Positions 17,371 to 28,487 of a DNA stretch of 64,000 bases are shown here, in pieces. The DNA is from Diphasiastrum complanatum (Eukaryota > Streptophyta > Lycopodiopsida > Lycopodiales > Lycopodiaceae): NCBI GenBank assembly GCA_029204225.1, contig CM055095.1:30689538-30753537 (forward strand), in the 5' to 3' direction. Under the pieces are notes generated by a model that saw only the letters and a list, made by a program, of their open reading frames with translations, was not told where the DNA came from and ran no database searches. Position numbers and translations under genes: made by a program. How positions within the stretch are numbered: the stretch's first letter is position 1; each line of letters opens with the position of its first letter.

Positions 17371-17640
17371 ATGGCATCCCAAGGGAAAGCCAGTCCTATC
17401 ATGGACAAGCTTGATGGAGCCAATTACCATATGTGGAAAGTTAAGATGAAAACTGTACTAATGACAAAAGAATTGTACAACGTTGTTACAGGTGCAAAAG
17501 GAAAACCCGAAGCGGATGACGCATCAATCGTCAGATGGAAGCTGAAGGATGGAAAGGCTTTCGTGCTGATCATCCTCAACTTCACGGATACATATACTAT
17601 GTACAATTGTCACAAAAGCCATATACTTTCAAGTACAACG
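17371..17640 (+). pseudogene. Copia gag N-terminal fragment
   Basis: ATG at 17,371 opens a frame with KLDGANYHMWKVKMKTVL, the conserved start of copia Gag. After about 75 codons (AFVLIILNFTDTY) the similarity ends, so the rest of gag and all of pol are missing. It lies 140 bp after the primer binding site, as expected of an internal 5' end. Confidence 0.8.
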
Positions 17641-18352
17641 GCTTTCCTGATTAGATGACAAACATTCAATGGAATTAGTACACGGATGAAATCTATAAAT
17701 AGATCATCCAAGCACAGATTAGTGGTTGTTCCATCCATGAGACATATTATTTGAGCCTCCCAATTACGCCATCAATTTTTTGTTGTAATTGCTATTTGTA
17801 TTGTGCTTCAGTGTAATATAACAGCAGCAGTTTTTATTTGTGTATAACGTAGATGAATGCATGTTGTGATTGAATGCACTCTATCATTGTTTGATCGCGC
17901 TTGTTTACTCACTCTGATCAAAACACTACGACTCCTCAATTTCTAATCAGATGATGGTTGTCTTTGATGCCTGAGGAACTCGCGACATCATACTGCTCTT
18001 CCATTTATTTCATAACCATACTTCACATTGAATCTGATTTTCAGTAATACCACACACAAACCATTTCTAATCTCTTCTGTGGACTGTACTTTCATTTTTG
18101 AGAGCATGAATAATTTTTTAAGATCATGTTGGGCAATTAGAACACTTAAAGCTGTGATTATATTTAGCATAAGCTGTCTATTAGACTGTTTTTGCATCTA
18201 GCTACTGATTAGAATGGGAGAGCTGTTCTGTAATATTCTTGCTCTCTTCTCAGTTCGCGTTCTTCTATCTCTCTTGTCCCATCAGATTGGTATCAGAGAT
18301 TAGCTCAAATAAACCAAGAGATTAAGTTTGTTCCATTTATATTACTGTTATC
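17641..18352 (+). mobile_element. Second copia 5' end: probable LTR 3' part and primer site
   Basis: TTGGTATCAGAGA at 18,287-18,299 is a copia primer binding site, preceded by CCCATCA, a plausible LTR end. The sequence back to about 17,640 would be LTR, but its start is not clear. The leader then runs to the ATG at 18,353. Confidence 0.5.
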
Positions 18353-18590
18353 ATGTCTCATCTTGGTAGCTCTTCGTCATCATCCAACGAGGCTAGAATC
18401 ATTGACAAGTTCAATGGTTCTAACTTCTACATCTGGAAGTTAAAAATCCAAATGATGTTGATAGATAGAGATCTTTGCACTGTAGTAGAAGGAGCTGACC
18501 TGAAACTAGAAGATGGTGATCAAGCAAAGGCATGGAAGATCAAAGATCAGAAGGCCTTAGCATGTATCACACTCAATCTGGCCGACTCCC
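18353..18590 (+). pseudogene. Copia gag N-terminal half
   Basis: The frame from the ATG at 18,353 has KFNGSNFYIWKLKIQMML and AWKIKDQKALACITLNLADS, typical copia Gag. It stops being Gag-like at about 18,590, exactly where the C-terminal half of a gag of the same type begins on the other strand. Confidence 0.8.
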
Positions 18591-18955
18591 ATAGATCCCA
18601 CGTTTTCTTCATGTGTCTTCCTGCAACAACATAGTAATGACTCTCGAACGAGTCAATTCTAGATGAGTCGTGATGATAATCACCCAGCAGTTGTAAGAAC
18701 TTGGCAAGCTTGTAAGCAGTTGCATCAATGCGTCTTAATCATCTATGACAGATCCAATAGCGGCCATTTGTCATAGCAGGTTCTTGAATTGATTAATGTG
18801 ATTCTGTAGAGAATCACCACTCGTCATCTTGAGGGAGTAGAATTTCTTCCTGAGATGTAGCTTGGAAGCTATATCTCGCACTTCGTATAGTGTACTCAAG
18901 ATGTCCCAGACTTCTTTCGATGTCTGAGCCTCGGATACAACAAATCAGTATTGGT
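18590..18955 (-). pseudogene. Copia gag C-terminal half, inverted relative to its neighbour
   Basis: The minus strand reads AQTSKEVWDILSTLYEVRDI, LHLRKKFYSLKMTSGDSLQN and HINQFKNLL, then a TGA, then QLLTSLPSSYN. This is the middle and end of copia Gag. It is tail-to-tail with the plus-strand N-terminal half, as an internal inversion would leave. One nonsense codon and a small frame problem show decay. Confidence 0.75.
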
Positions 18956-19685
18956 GATGCAGACGAGGACGTCACAAAGTCTCTCACTTCGCATTTTACG
19001 TGAAGTGGCTTTTCTCTCACTTCGCAAATTACGGAAAGTGGCTGGGAACGTTTCTCGTTCAAAACAGATAACCTTCGGCATTTTTCTCTCCTTTCGAGGT
19101 TTTTGCGAAAAAGCCGAAGGTGCCTTTAAACAAATTTTAAGATGCCCTTAGAAAGTTGAAGGTGCTCTTAAAAGGGTGAAGATCTCTTTAACAGTTCAAC
19201 TCTCTCACTCTTTTCGGGAAAACCGAAGGTGCCCTTTAAAACAAGTTGAAGGTGCCCTTAAAAGTTGGTGAAGGTGTCTTTAGTAGTTTAACCCGTAAAA
19301 ATAGAAGACCTTCTGGAATTTTCTCTCTTTTCGAATTTTTCGAGAAAATGTGGAAAAGGGTGAAGGTGTTGAAAATAGTTAAACTGTTGAATTGTGAACA
19401 AGTTGACTTCTTCAAAAATAATTGAACGGAAGAAGTCGAAGGTAAGTGTTGCAGTTTTTGAAAAGTGCAAAAAATGCGAACTGCTACACTTAGTGTATTT
19501 CTGCAAACTATTCAAAAATTGATGTAAGTCTGTAGACTTGTTCTTAATGCAAGTTTTGTGGAAGTCCTTGAAGATGGCCAAGTCTTCAATGACTTCAAGT
19601 TATTAAACTTAACATCTGAACTTAAAATTATGATGTGATTGGTTACTCTTTGCCGGAGACCAACCGGAAGTCCGTTGTAGGCATC
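18956..19685 (-). repeat. Probable copia LTR part with short internal repeats
   Basis: No gene seen. From 19,100 to 19,290 variants of GAAGGTGCCCTTAAAA recur about six times. CACTTCGCATTTTACG and CACTTCGCAAATTACG form a pair at 18,983-19,035. Read on the minus strand together with 25,613-25,554 (across the inserted element), the block begins TGTTGGAAATTAAGCCC, which suggests an LTR. Confidence 0.35.
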
Positions 19686-19690
19686 CTTCA

Positions 19691-20358
19691 TGTCAAATTT
19701 CAAAGTTTATGGACTGAAATTGATCTACAAATGATCACAAAGAGTGATTGGTAGCTTGGGATCTTGATCTATATCAAGACTAGCTTCCAAATCTAGCTTC
19801 TACTTGACAATCTTTGTGATTCCAAGCAAGAACAATAAAAAAAGATGATCCATGGCTTCACACGTGTGAAGTACAACTACTGTACGGCCTGATAACAGAG
19901 AAATAGTTTACTTATCATTTACAAAGCATTCATCCACAAAGAAAGTGCATAAGAGAGTCAAAACACAATGATAGCTACACAAACCAAGATTTCTCATCAT
20001 TAGCTCAAAAATGGATCTATCATGGATCAAGTACAAAATCACCATAATCTCTCTCTAAGTTGCATCCAGCACGTGTAGGACAACTCCTTGTACTTATCCA
20101 TATCCACTTTGGATAAGATCTATCAAGTTCGCCACATCATCCATTGGTGGTTTGAGTTGACCTTCTTGATTCCTACAATCTAGGACCTAACTCCTATAAT
20201 TTAGGAGATGTCATATTAGACTCAAATGAAAGCTAATCAAAATGGATCTGAATATTACAAGTGTCATTTCACACATGTGGACAGGTCCTCACACGTGTGG
20301 ATCCACATAGATGTCTAATATTCATCAAAAACCATGTGAAAATTGCTAAATTCTAATA
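19691..20358 (-). repeat. 3' LTR of copia element A
   Basis: 668 bp, TGTCAAATTT to TTCTAATA. It contains the 14-bp palindrome TTCACACGTGTGAA at 19,857-19,870 and a CACACGTGTGG near 20,290. Its first end is intact, while its last dinucleotide is TA where the partner LTR has CA. Confidence 0.88.
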
Positions 20359-23300
20359 CTCCTCAATTTTTACATGATACAACTATAGTGCATCTATCTA
20401 CAACACCTAAGGCTGATCTTAACTTGATAAATGAAGCCTTTGGCAAGGCTTTAGTGAGTAGATCAGCAAGGCAATCTAAAGAAGACACATGATGTAGCTT
20501 GATCTCCTTTGCTTGAACCTTTTCCCTCACAAAATGGTGAGCAATCTCTATGTGCTTGCTCCTTGCATGGAATGTGGGATTGGTTGCTAATGCTTGGCTT
20601 GATTGGTTGTCACAAAATATTGTTGGCTGCTGCTCGGCCTCCATGACTTGTAATTCCACCAAAAGCCTCTTCAACCTTAGGATCTCCTTTGTTGTGGATG
20701 TTAGTGCCTTGTATTTCGATTCGGTTGAAGATAGAGAAATAGTATCTTGTTTTTTGGAAAGCCAAGACACTATGCCATTGCTAAGGAAGGTAACAAAAGT
20801 ACTTGTGGACCTCCTATCCACCTTATCACCTGCAAAATTAGCATCCGAATATGCCCTTAAGGCAAGATTAGATCCATCATATAAAATGCCAAAGTTCTTG
20901 GTGGCCGAGATGTACTTCAACACCCTTTTTGCATTTTTCCAATGACAAACCAATGGATCTTGCATAGATTGGCTTAGTTTACCTACACTATAACTTAGAT
21001 CAGGTCTAGTTATAGTAAGATAGATCAAGGAGCCTACAAGTCTCCTATATAGTGTGATGTCCTCAAAGGATGCTTCATCATCACTATTGGAAACTTTTAC
21101 GTTTTGCTCCATAGGAGTTTCTACTCCTTTACAATCTTTCATTTCAAGATAGAAGAAGCATATTTGGATTGACGAATAAAACTCAAATCTTTGGAACTTC
21201 TATTCCTAATATGAAATGAAGATTACCAAGATCCACCATCTTAAACTCCTTAACCAATGCTACTTTCACTTCTTGTATACCATCAAGGTCATTTCCACTA
21301 AGGATAATGTCATCAAAATACAAAATGAGAATGATGATCTTACCATCATTAAATCTTAAGTACAAAGAAGGATCATAAGCACTTACAGCAAACTTAATAG
21401 AGTTCAAGAAGGTATTCAACCTAGAGTACCAAGCTCTAGGTGCTTGCTTAAGCCCATAAAGGCTTCTTAGCAACAAACACACTTTTTTCTCTTGAACTTC
21501 TTTGATGAAGCCCTCGAGTTGCCTCATGAAAATCTCCTCTTCCAAATATCCATTGAGAAAAGCATTAGTCACATCAAGTTGAAATAGAGGCCAATTGAAA
21601 GTAGTTGCAAGAGAAATAATCAACCTTATGGAAACTAGCTTAGCAACAGGAGCAAAAGTTTCATCAAAATCTATTCCCTTGGTTTGCAAGAACCCCTTTG
21701 CCACTAGCCTTGCCTTGTGTTTGTTGATGCTCCCATCTTGATTGTACTTCAATTTATAGATCCATTTGCACTCAAGTGGCTTTCTTCCTTGAGGAAGATC
21801 CACAAGATTCCCTGTATAATATTCCATAAGAGCATCATACTCTTTTTGCATGGCATCCCTCCATTCTTGTGACTCCATAGCTTCTTCAAAGAAACTTGGC
21901 TCATCAGACATAGAAGTTAGAAAAGTGTAAGAGGTAAGTGAATGTAGATCTTCCCTTTGTTCACCTTTGTCAATATAGGTGAGCCTTGAGGGCTCGGCCT
22001 TCCTTCTTGTAGATCTCCTTGGAGTCCTCGGATCTTGAGATGAATCTTGAAGATCTTGTTCACAAATAGGCTCCTCCTCAAACCTTACAAGATCCTTGAC
22101 GTAAGATGGATTAGAATCTTTCACATTCAACTTGTAGTAGTTACCTTCATCAAAAGTAACATCTCTACTCACTAAAATCTTCTTAGTGATTGGATTATAG
22201 ACTCTATATCCCTTGCTATTTTAAGCATAACCAACAAAGATCCCTTTTATAGAAGTAGGATCATCCTTTTTTCTTGTATCTAATGCTTGAAAAACATAGC
22301 AAGTAGATCCAAAAATTCTTAGATCTTTAAGATTCGGCTTCTTACAAAATAGAGCCTCATAAGATGTTATGCCTCCAATGGGCTTACATGGCAATCTATT
22401 ACACAAATAAGTTGCACAAATAATAGCCTCTCCCCAAAAGGACTTAGATAGAGATGCATCTATCCTTAAAGCCTTAGCACACTCACATAGTGTTCTATTC
22501 ATCCTCTCGGCTATACCATTTTGTTGAGGACTATAAGTACATGTAAGTTCTCTCTTAATGACATTGGATTTACAAAACTCTATCATCTTGGTGGAGATAT
22601 ACTCTCCACCATTATCACTTCTCAATACTTTAATTCTAGCGTCAAGTTGATTTTCAACTAGAGTTTTGAACTTAACAAAAGCTTCAAACACATTACTTTT
22701 GGAATCCAAAAGTTCAATCCAAGTGTATCTAGAGTAATCATCAATGAAAGATACATACATATATGCACCTCCATTAGATTATTTAGAAAAAATAGTGCAC
22801 ATCACTATGAATAAGATCTAATGCTTTGTAGATCTAGTGGAAGAGATATCAAAAGGTAGCTTGTCTGCCATTGAGAGGCTACAAGCTTCACAACTTTTTC
22901 CACACTTTGAGAGTGTCTTTGGAAGGCCGAGATCAAGATCCTTGGTGCATAGCATCTCCATAGATTTGAAGTTGGGGTGGCCCAACCTCTTATGCCAAAG
23001 CTCCACTTGATTGAGCTCCTCCTCCACCATGTTCACACTTCCAAGAAAAACATTAGCATCAAGCTTAAAAAGCCTTCCTTGCTTGAATCCCTTTACAATG
23101 CAAGTATTATTCATCATTATGGAGCAAAAACCTTGCTTAAAATCAACATCTAAGCCATCATCCATCAATTGTCCTACACTTAACAAATTCTTAGTGAGTG
23201 TAGGAACATAGAGTACATTATCAAGATCTACTCTTTTAGAGGATCCAAGACGTAAGGGAATAGCTCCCACTCCATCTATTCTACATTCTTGATTACTTGC

Positions 23301-23396
23301 TGTTAGAATAGACTCTTTACAACCTACAAAAGGTACAAGAGTTGAGAAAATATCTTTTTGGAATGTCATGTGGGAACTAGCCCCACTATCAATCCA
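20359..23396 (-). pseudogene. Copia A pol: protease, integrase, reverse transcriptase, RNase H (broken)
   Basis: In order on the minus strand: protease WIDSGASSHM just after a TGA (23,394 region) where a second Trp codon is usual; GAG-pre-integrase LWHKRLGHPNFKSMEML; integrase RSDNGGEY and SPQQNGIAERMNRTL (22,221-22,760); reverse transcriptase QLDVTNAFLNGYLEEEIFMR and LYFDDIILSGND (21,183-22,172); RNase H SLSSTESKYKALTS and HVSSLDCLADLLTK (20,363-21,142). A nonsense codon at about 22,218, frame changes near 22,790 and 21,160, and the TGA split it into four frames. The RT motif is YFDD rather than YVDD. Confidence 0.9.
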
Positions 23397-24314
23397 TCAT
23401 GTGTCATTGGAGTAGCTCTTTGATGTTGATGTAGAAGCCATCAAGGATGAATCCACTTCATCCTCATCTTCCTCAAGAGTGAGGTTGCCTTGTTTGTTCT
23501 CTCCTTGTGCATTCTTCTTCTTGAAACACTCGGATGCAAAGTGCCCCTTCTTCCCACAAAAGAAGCACTTGAGTTTGGCTTTGTTCTTCTTTCCACCTTT
23601 TGAGCTTGATGGTTGATCGTCATTCTTGGTCTCCTTGTGTTGGATATTCTTCTTTGACTTTTCCTTTCCCTTGTTTGAGAAGTTGGTCTTCTCATCACCA
23701 TCATGCAACTTTAAGGATCCAATCCTTTGCTTGACATGAAGGATCCTACTCTCCTCGGCCACAAGCACACTATGGAGCTTGTCAATGGAAGGTAGTGCAT
23801 CTTGAATAGCAAAGCTTTGTACAAGATTGGAGAACTCATCTCCAAGACCATTCAAAATGATTTGAACAAGTTCATCATCATGAATACCCTCACTAACGAT
23901 AGAAAGTTCTTTGTTGAGAGATTTTATTCTCAAGACATACTCTTGAGCACTCTCATCACTCCCTCTAATGCTTTGAAGAACTTCGTTTCTAATCATAAGC
24001 ACTCTAGAGGTATTTTTGGATTCATAAATCCTTTTGAGGTAGTTCCATGCCTCTTTGGCCGAGGTACAAGACGCTACTTCCTTTAGAAGTTCATTACTAA
24101 CATTCATTTTCAAACAATGTAATGCTAGTCTAGCTCTCTTTTTGTACCTCACTTGATCTTGCCCTCCTTGAGGTTCTTCTTCCTCTCCTATGACAAGATC
24201 AAACATATCTTGGAGCACAAGTAGTGACTCCATTCTTACTTTCCAAGTTGAATAGTTATTAGAATTTAGCCTTTCACTAGCCTCAGTAACAAGTACAACA
24301 AATGTACTATTCAA
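23397..24314 (-). CDS. Copia A Gag (305 aa)
   Basis: An intact gag frame: LNSNNYSTWKVRMESLLVLQ at the start, the Gag domain body, then a basic stretch and a CCHC zinc knuckle CFFCGKKGHFASEC near residue 245. Gag packages the element RNA. The normal read-through into pol is blocked by the TGA just downstream. The first Met is not certain: the frame could begin nearer the leader. Confidence 0.88.
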   Translation of the reverse strand: MNSTFVVLVTEASERLNSNNYSTWKVRMESLLVLQDMFDLVIGEEEEPQGGQDQVRYKKRARLALHCLKMNVSNELLKEVASCTSAKEAWNYLKRIYESKNTSRVLMIRNEVLQSIRGSDESAQEYVLRIKSLNKELSIVSEGIHDDELVQIILNGLGDEFSNLVQSFAIQDALPSIDKLHSVLVAEESRILHVKQRIGSLKLHDGDEKTNFSNKGKEKSKKNIQHKETKNDDQPSSSKGGKKNKAKLKCFFCGKKGHFASECFKKKNAQGENKQGNLTLEEDEDEVDSSLMASTSTSKSYSNDT

Positions 24315-24888
24315 AGGCTCTCCCTTCTTCCTTTCTCAGAATTTACCTAAAATGCTACTCTCTTGAATCTCACTAGACTCAAGAAGCAAGATCTATAATG
24401 ATCTTGAACTCAAAAAGATTTGGGAAAGTGTATTCTACACAATCTATTCACTTAGAATCTAGGATTTGATTTTTGGAAGTGCCAATGCCTTCCTATGGTG
24501 TTTAGAATTGGTTTTAGTTTCAATCTTGAACTAAAAAACTTAAGCCTCAAACTCTCTCACAAGGATTTGTAGGTTTAGTAAGATTTTAACACCATTTACT
24601 CATCAAATCTTTAATGGATCAATGGTTTTTCATAAGCACGTCACTAGTTTCACTCTACACAACTTGTTTGAAGCTCAAATATTGAAAAAACACAAAGTTT
24701 TGATGAAAGTACAACTCCAGCAGCCTCTCACACATGTGAGAAGTACATCTGAACTTTACACACTAATCTGAACCTCAACATTAGAAGTAAACTATTAAAA
24801 AAGGTCGCCCTTCTTCAAAGTGACTCTAGCACCAATGCTTTCACCAAAATGAAGATTTTTGGATCATCAACTAAGCTCTTTGACTTGG

Positions 24889-24899
24889 CTCTGATACCA
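24889..24899 (-). promoter_or_regulatory. Primer binding site of copia A
   Basis: TGGTATCAGAG on the minus strand touches the inner edge of the right LTR. It is complementary to the 3' end of initiator Met-tRNA and sets the element orientation. Confidence 0.88.
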
Positions 24900-25548
24900 T
24901 GTCAAATTTCAGAGTTTATGGACTGAAATTGATCTACAAATGATCACAAAGAGTGATTGGTAGCTTGGGATCTTGATCTACATCAAGACTAGCTTCCAAA
25001 TCAGCTTCTACTTGACAATCTTTGTGATTCCAAGCAAAAACAATAATCCACGGCTTCACACATGTGAAGTACAGCTACTGTACGGCCTGATAACAGAGAA
25101 ATAGTTTACTTATCATTTACAAAGCATTCATCCACAAAGAAAGTTCTTAAGAGAGTCAAAACACAATGATAGCTACACAAACCAAGATTTCTCATCATTA
25201 GCTCAAAAATGGATCCATCATGGATCAAGTACAAAATCACCATAATCTCTCTTTGAGCTGCATCCAGCACGTGTAGGATAGCTCATTGTACTTATCCTAA
25301 TCCACTTTGGATAAGATCTATCAAGTTTGCTACATCATCCATTGGTGGTTTGTGTTGACCTTCTAGATTCCTACAATCTAGGACCTAACTCCTATAATTT
25401 AGGAGATGTCATATTAGACAAGCTAATCAAAATGGATCTGAATATTACAAGTGTCATTTCACACGTGTGGACAGGTCCTCACATGTGTGTATCCACATAG
25501 ATGTCTAATATTCATCAAAAACCATGTGAAAATTGCTAAATTCTAACA
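24900..25548 (-). repeat. 5' LTR of copia element A
   Basis: 649 bp, TGTCAAATTTCAG to TTCTAACA. It matches 19,691-20,358 with scattered substitutions and small indels, so the insertion is not very recent. The palindrome of the partner LTR is here TTCACACATGTGAA, one base changed. Confidence 0.88.
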
Positions 25549-25553
25549 CTTCA

Positions 25554-25613
25554 AATAAATTGGCTATGTAAGTTATGATTCCAAAAAGGCAATTGTGGGC
25601 TTAATTTCCAACA
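25554..25613 (-). repeat. Short LTR-like stub disrupted by copia A
   Basis: On the minus strand TGTTGGAAATTAAGCCC begins at 25,613 and runs to the CTTCA target site. The sequence appears to resume at 19,690. It sits in the GAG-pre-integrase region of element X. Confidence 0.35.
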
Positions 25614-26650
25614 GGCCCTGATTGCATCTTCTCCAGGGTGTCCTAGTCTTCTCCAGAGTGTCCTAGTCTTCGATGCCACAACATGTTTAACTGGCTTGAC
25701 AGCTCTTCTGTAGCATTTGCTTCATCCCTGCCATGACCCATGGGAGTACCATTCACCTTGTAAAGTTCACCAAGTTTTTCTGCTTTCATTATGCACTACT
25801 TACCTTCTAGTAAAAAGCAACACCTATTGTCAAACAACACCTGATATCCACATTTGGCAATCCTTGCTATTGATATGAGGTTTTTTGCCAAATCCAGGAC
25901 ATGAAGTACTTCTCTCAGTATTCCCTTGCAACCTCCTTCCAACATTAACTGCACAGTTTCCACCCCTGCTACATTAAGCCCCCCATTGCCCCCCCATGTA
26001 CACCGATCTTCCTTCCTTGGGGAAGTACTTGATATTCATGTAGGATATCCCTGTTAGGACTCATATGGCTGGTTGCCCCCGAGTCAATGTGCCAGTTGTG
26101 ATCCAACGGCTCATGGGTGGCAAGTTTTTCACTATCTGTGAATGCATAATCCTTCAGTGTTTTTTTTTGCCCTCCATGGTTGCCATGATGGTGTCTCCTT
26201 CCATCATCATTGAATGCATCAGTTTCTTCCTAAGGAACAATTCTGAAGACGTGTTCTTATTTTGGTACAATTCTTCCAGTTTGGTCATACTTTCCGAGAG
26301 GTCTGGGCAGATTTAACTTGTCTTGCAGGTGAGTCTCCCAGGGAAGACAAATAAGGACATAAGCTTGCTCTTCCCTTGCCCAAAAATCCTTTGTTGCTTC
26401 TTTCAGCTGCTTGAGCTCTTCTTCTGATAATTCTTTCACCAAACTGTTTGGTACATTGGGTTCTATGACTAAACCTTCCATGATCTTCCAGAGGCCCTTC
26501 TCCCTCAGGATAAGTTGCATCTTCCATTTCCGCAGTGAAAAGTTGGAGCTGTCAAACCTCTCCATGGCCCGTTTAATATTGATGGACTTGACTATGGGCA
26601 TAACTATTCTATTTGCCTTGATCTGACTAATGTTAGAAACACCACCTGCA
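25614..26650 (-). pseudogene. Copia element X, 5' part: gag, protease, GAG-pre-integrase
   Basis: The minus strand shows Gag (MERFDSSNF, KWKMQLILREKGLWKIMEGL, 26,300-26,620), a frame change, LEELYQNKNTSSELFLRKK, then protease HIDSGATSHMSP near 26,070, and LWHRRLGHSGED near 25,660. Between gag and protease the zinc-knuckle region is missing. A 20-bp segment near 25,640 (GTGTCCTAGTCTTCTCCAG) is duplicated in tandem. The break inside GAG-pre-integrase complements the one at 16,105, so both may be halves of one element. Confidence 0.75.
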
Positions 26651-26859
26651 CAATAAGACAGATTCAAGAACACATATAGCACTGTCAGACTGTAACAAAG
26701 CATAGAACGCAGAATGTTGGGGATACTCCGAGAGCCCAAGCCCTCATACAACTCTCCTATATTGAATAATAGAACCACATTACAAAGGGGCGACTCTGCT
26801 GCCCATATATGAAAAATAGAGGACGCTTCTAGACTATTGTGCAACTACTTGGACAATGA

Positions 26860-27260
26860 CAACAACAGCCACGATCTACTCCACATGGCGCAACGACTCC
26901 ATGCCACCTTCTTGTACATACATCTACACAATCGCAAATTGTATATAGTTGATCATTGTAATAAATTAATAATGCCAATATTAATTACATGCCAAACAAG
27001 ATAGGCTGATTCCATATACTCTCGAGAGCTCATAGACGTCGGGACGACAACTTATCAGAGATAGACATAGTAGATGCCTTCAAGCATTGATTCTTTTCTT
27101 TTAGACTGATTGTCAGAATAAGCGCATAGTTGTTACAGATCGTAGGTAGCTTTGTGAGTATGCTATTTCATCCTCTATTGATTTGTGCTCACCAACATCA
27201 TCTAACTTGTATTTCCATACATTCAATCTGAATAAATTACTGTCTGGTTTTGCATTTAGA
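26860..27260 (+). repeat. Copia LTR fragment
   Basis: GTAGATGCCTTCAAGCATTG and GATTGTCAGAATAAG near 27,070-27,120 match GTAGATGCCCTGAGCATTG and TTGTCAGAATTAAG of the LTR at 16,106-17,219. It is a partial copy with no ends or primer site. Confidence 0.45.
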
Positions 27261-27351
27261 TTCTGTTAGTGTTGCATGTTTTTTTTTCGCTTTTTGTCTA
27301 ACTCTCTAATTGATTTGTCTGACTGTCTGCTCTTTCTCTTTCGCATAAACA

Positions 27352-27880
27352 CACTACATCACCCGCCGCAATTTGTGATGCCAATCGCAATTTTAATTTT
27401 TTTTTGGGTTTGTTGCGAGCGTCGCAAAACACATTGTAATAGGGTCGTCGAAATACGATGTCTATGAAAGACATCGCAATCCAATAGTCTCTTATTATCG
27501 GCGTCTCGGAGACCAACACTGAAAATGTCATGCTGGGATCGACGTGGACATCGGATTCCGACATACAATTGTCGACGTGGCGGATCCGACGTGGATGCCG
27601 GAATCCGACGTCCATGTGGCATGTCAGAATCCGACATCCACATGGCATGTCGGAATCCGACGTCTATTCTAGAAATCGCCACAAAACATCCTCAAAATAC
27701 GTCCCTGGGTGCCCGACGTGTATTCGACATCCATCCGACAAGTAAAAGGATGTCAAATTCCAATGTCCACCACCATGAGTGTCGGATTCCAACGTCTGTT
27801 AACAGATTGTCCTAAAAAAAACGTCTGACGGTTTTCCTCGACGGATATTCGACGTATGCCCAACAAGTTTTTGTGTCGGA
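27352..27880. repeat. GTCGGATTCCGAC-rich repeat block, copy 3
   Basis: From CACTACATCAC at 27,352 the sequence turns rich in CG-containing words: GTCGGAATCCGACGTC, CATCGGATTCCGACAT and variants occur about ten times between 27,530 and 27,800. It has the style of the blocks at 12.6 and 35.6 kb but aligns with them only loosely. No coding content. Confidence 0.5.
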
Positions 27881-28487
27881 TTAGGTGAAAAAAAAATGTG
27901 TAAAAAACAACACGCGCATTTTTATCACTTTCTCCTTGGAGTCATGTTCTTGGAGAGGCGCTAGTCTTGGATTGCCTTTGAGACAATTTTTTTGGATTGC
28001 ATTCAACATTTGGATCAAGTAACAAGCATGAGGTACTTTCTATACTTACATTACTTAATTCACATTATGAATTGCATATCGTATTGTAATACTTTTTGAA
28101 AATTTGACATTGCACAAAGTTTCGCAATTCCTAGTTTAGTTAAGACATTGCACATCTTGGAATACAAAATTGCTCATATTTTGGAATCCGACATACAAAA
28201 CCAATAACAATATTGTGATCAATTACAATAATATATATATTGTAAGTGTCGATTAATGCACCACAAAATTGATGCTTTTGTAGTCTCTCTAACTTACAAT
28301 AGATGAACTAAACTTTATATTGAAAACGTAATCTACTCGTTGTTGTCCCACTCTGCATGAAAACAAGCAAACAAAACACATTAGTATTTAATTCTTGATC
28401 TTACTAATGGTTAAGAGTCAACACGTACACGTTCTACAACAATAATATATGAAGAATACAAATTTTAAATCTTTCAAAAAAACTTAC
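27881..28487. other. AT-rich sequence without recognisable gene
   Basis: Nothing identifiable. TTGGAG words near 27,940-28,010 recall the TTGGAG segment that follows the repeat block at 13.1 kb. Confidence 0.3.

Larger units (their letters stand above)
19691..25548 (-). mobile_element. Copia element A, complete with two LTRs and target duplication
   Basis: Two similar LTRs start TGTCAAATTTCA and end in CTAACA or CTAATA. They are flanked by the 5-bp duplication CTTCA at 19,686-19,690 and 25,549-25,553. A primer binding site TGGTATCAGAG abuts the right LTR on the minus strand (24,899-24,889), so transcription runs right to left. Internal gag-pol is complete in order but broken by stops and frameshifts, so it needs helper proteins or is dead. 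It is inserted into older copia-derived sequence. Confidence 0.92.

Noticed and set aside
20550-20945. 131-codon plus-strand open frame inside copia A, and similar frames opposite the 44-48 kb polyprotein
   Set aside because: They are antisense shadows of well supported RNase H, RT and gag frames.
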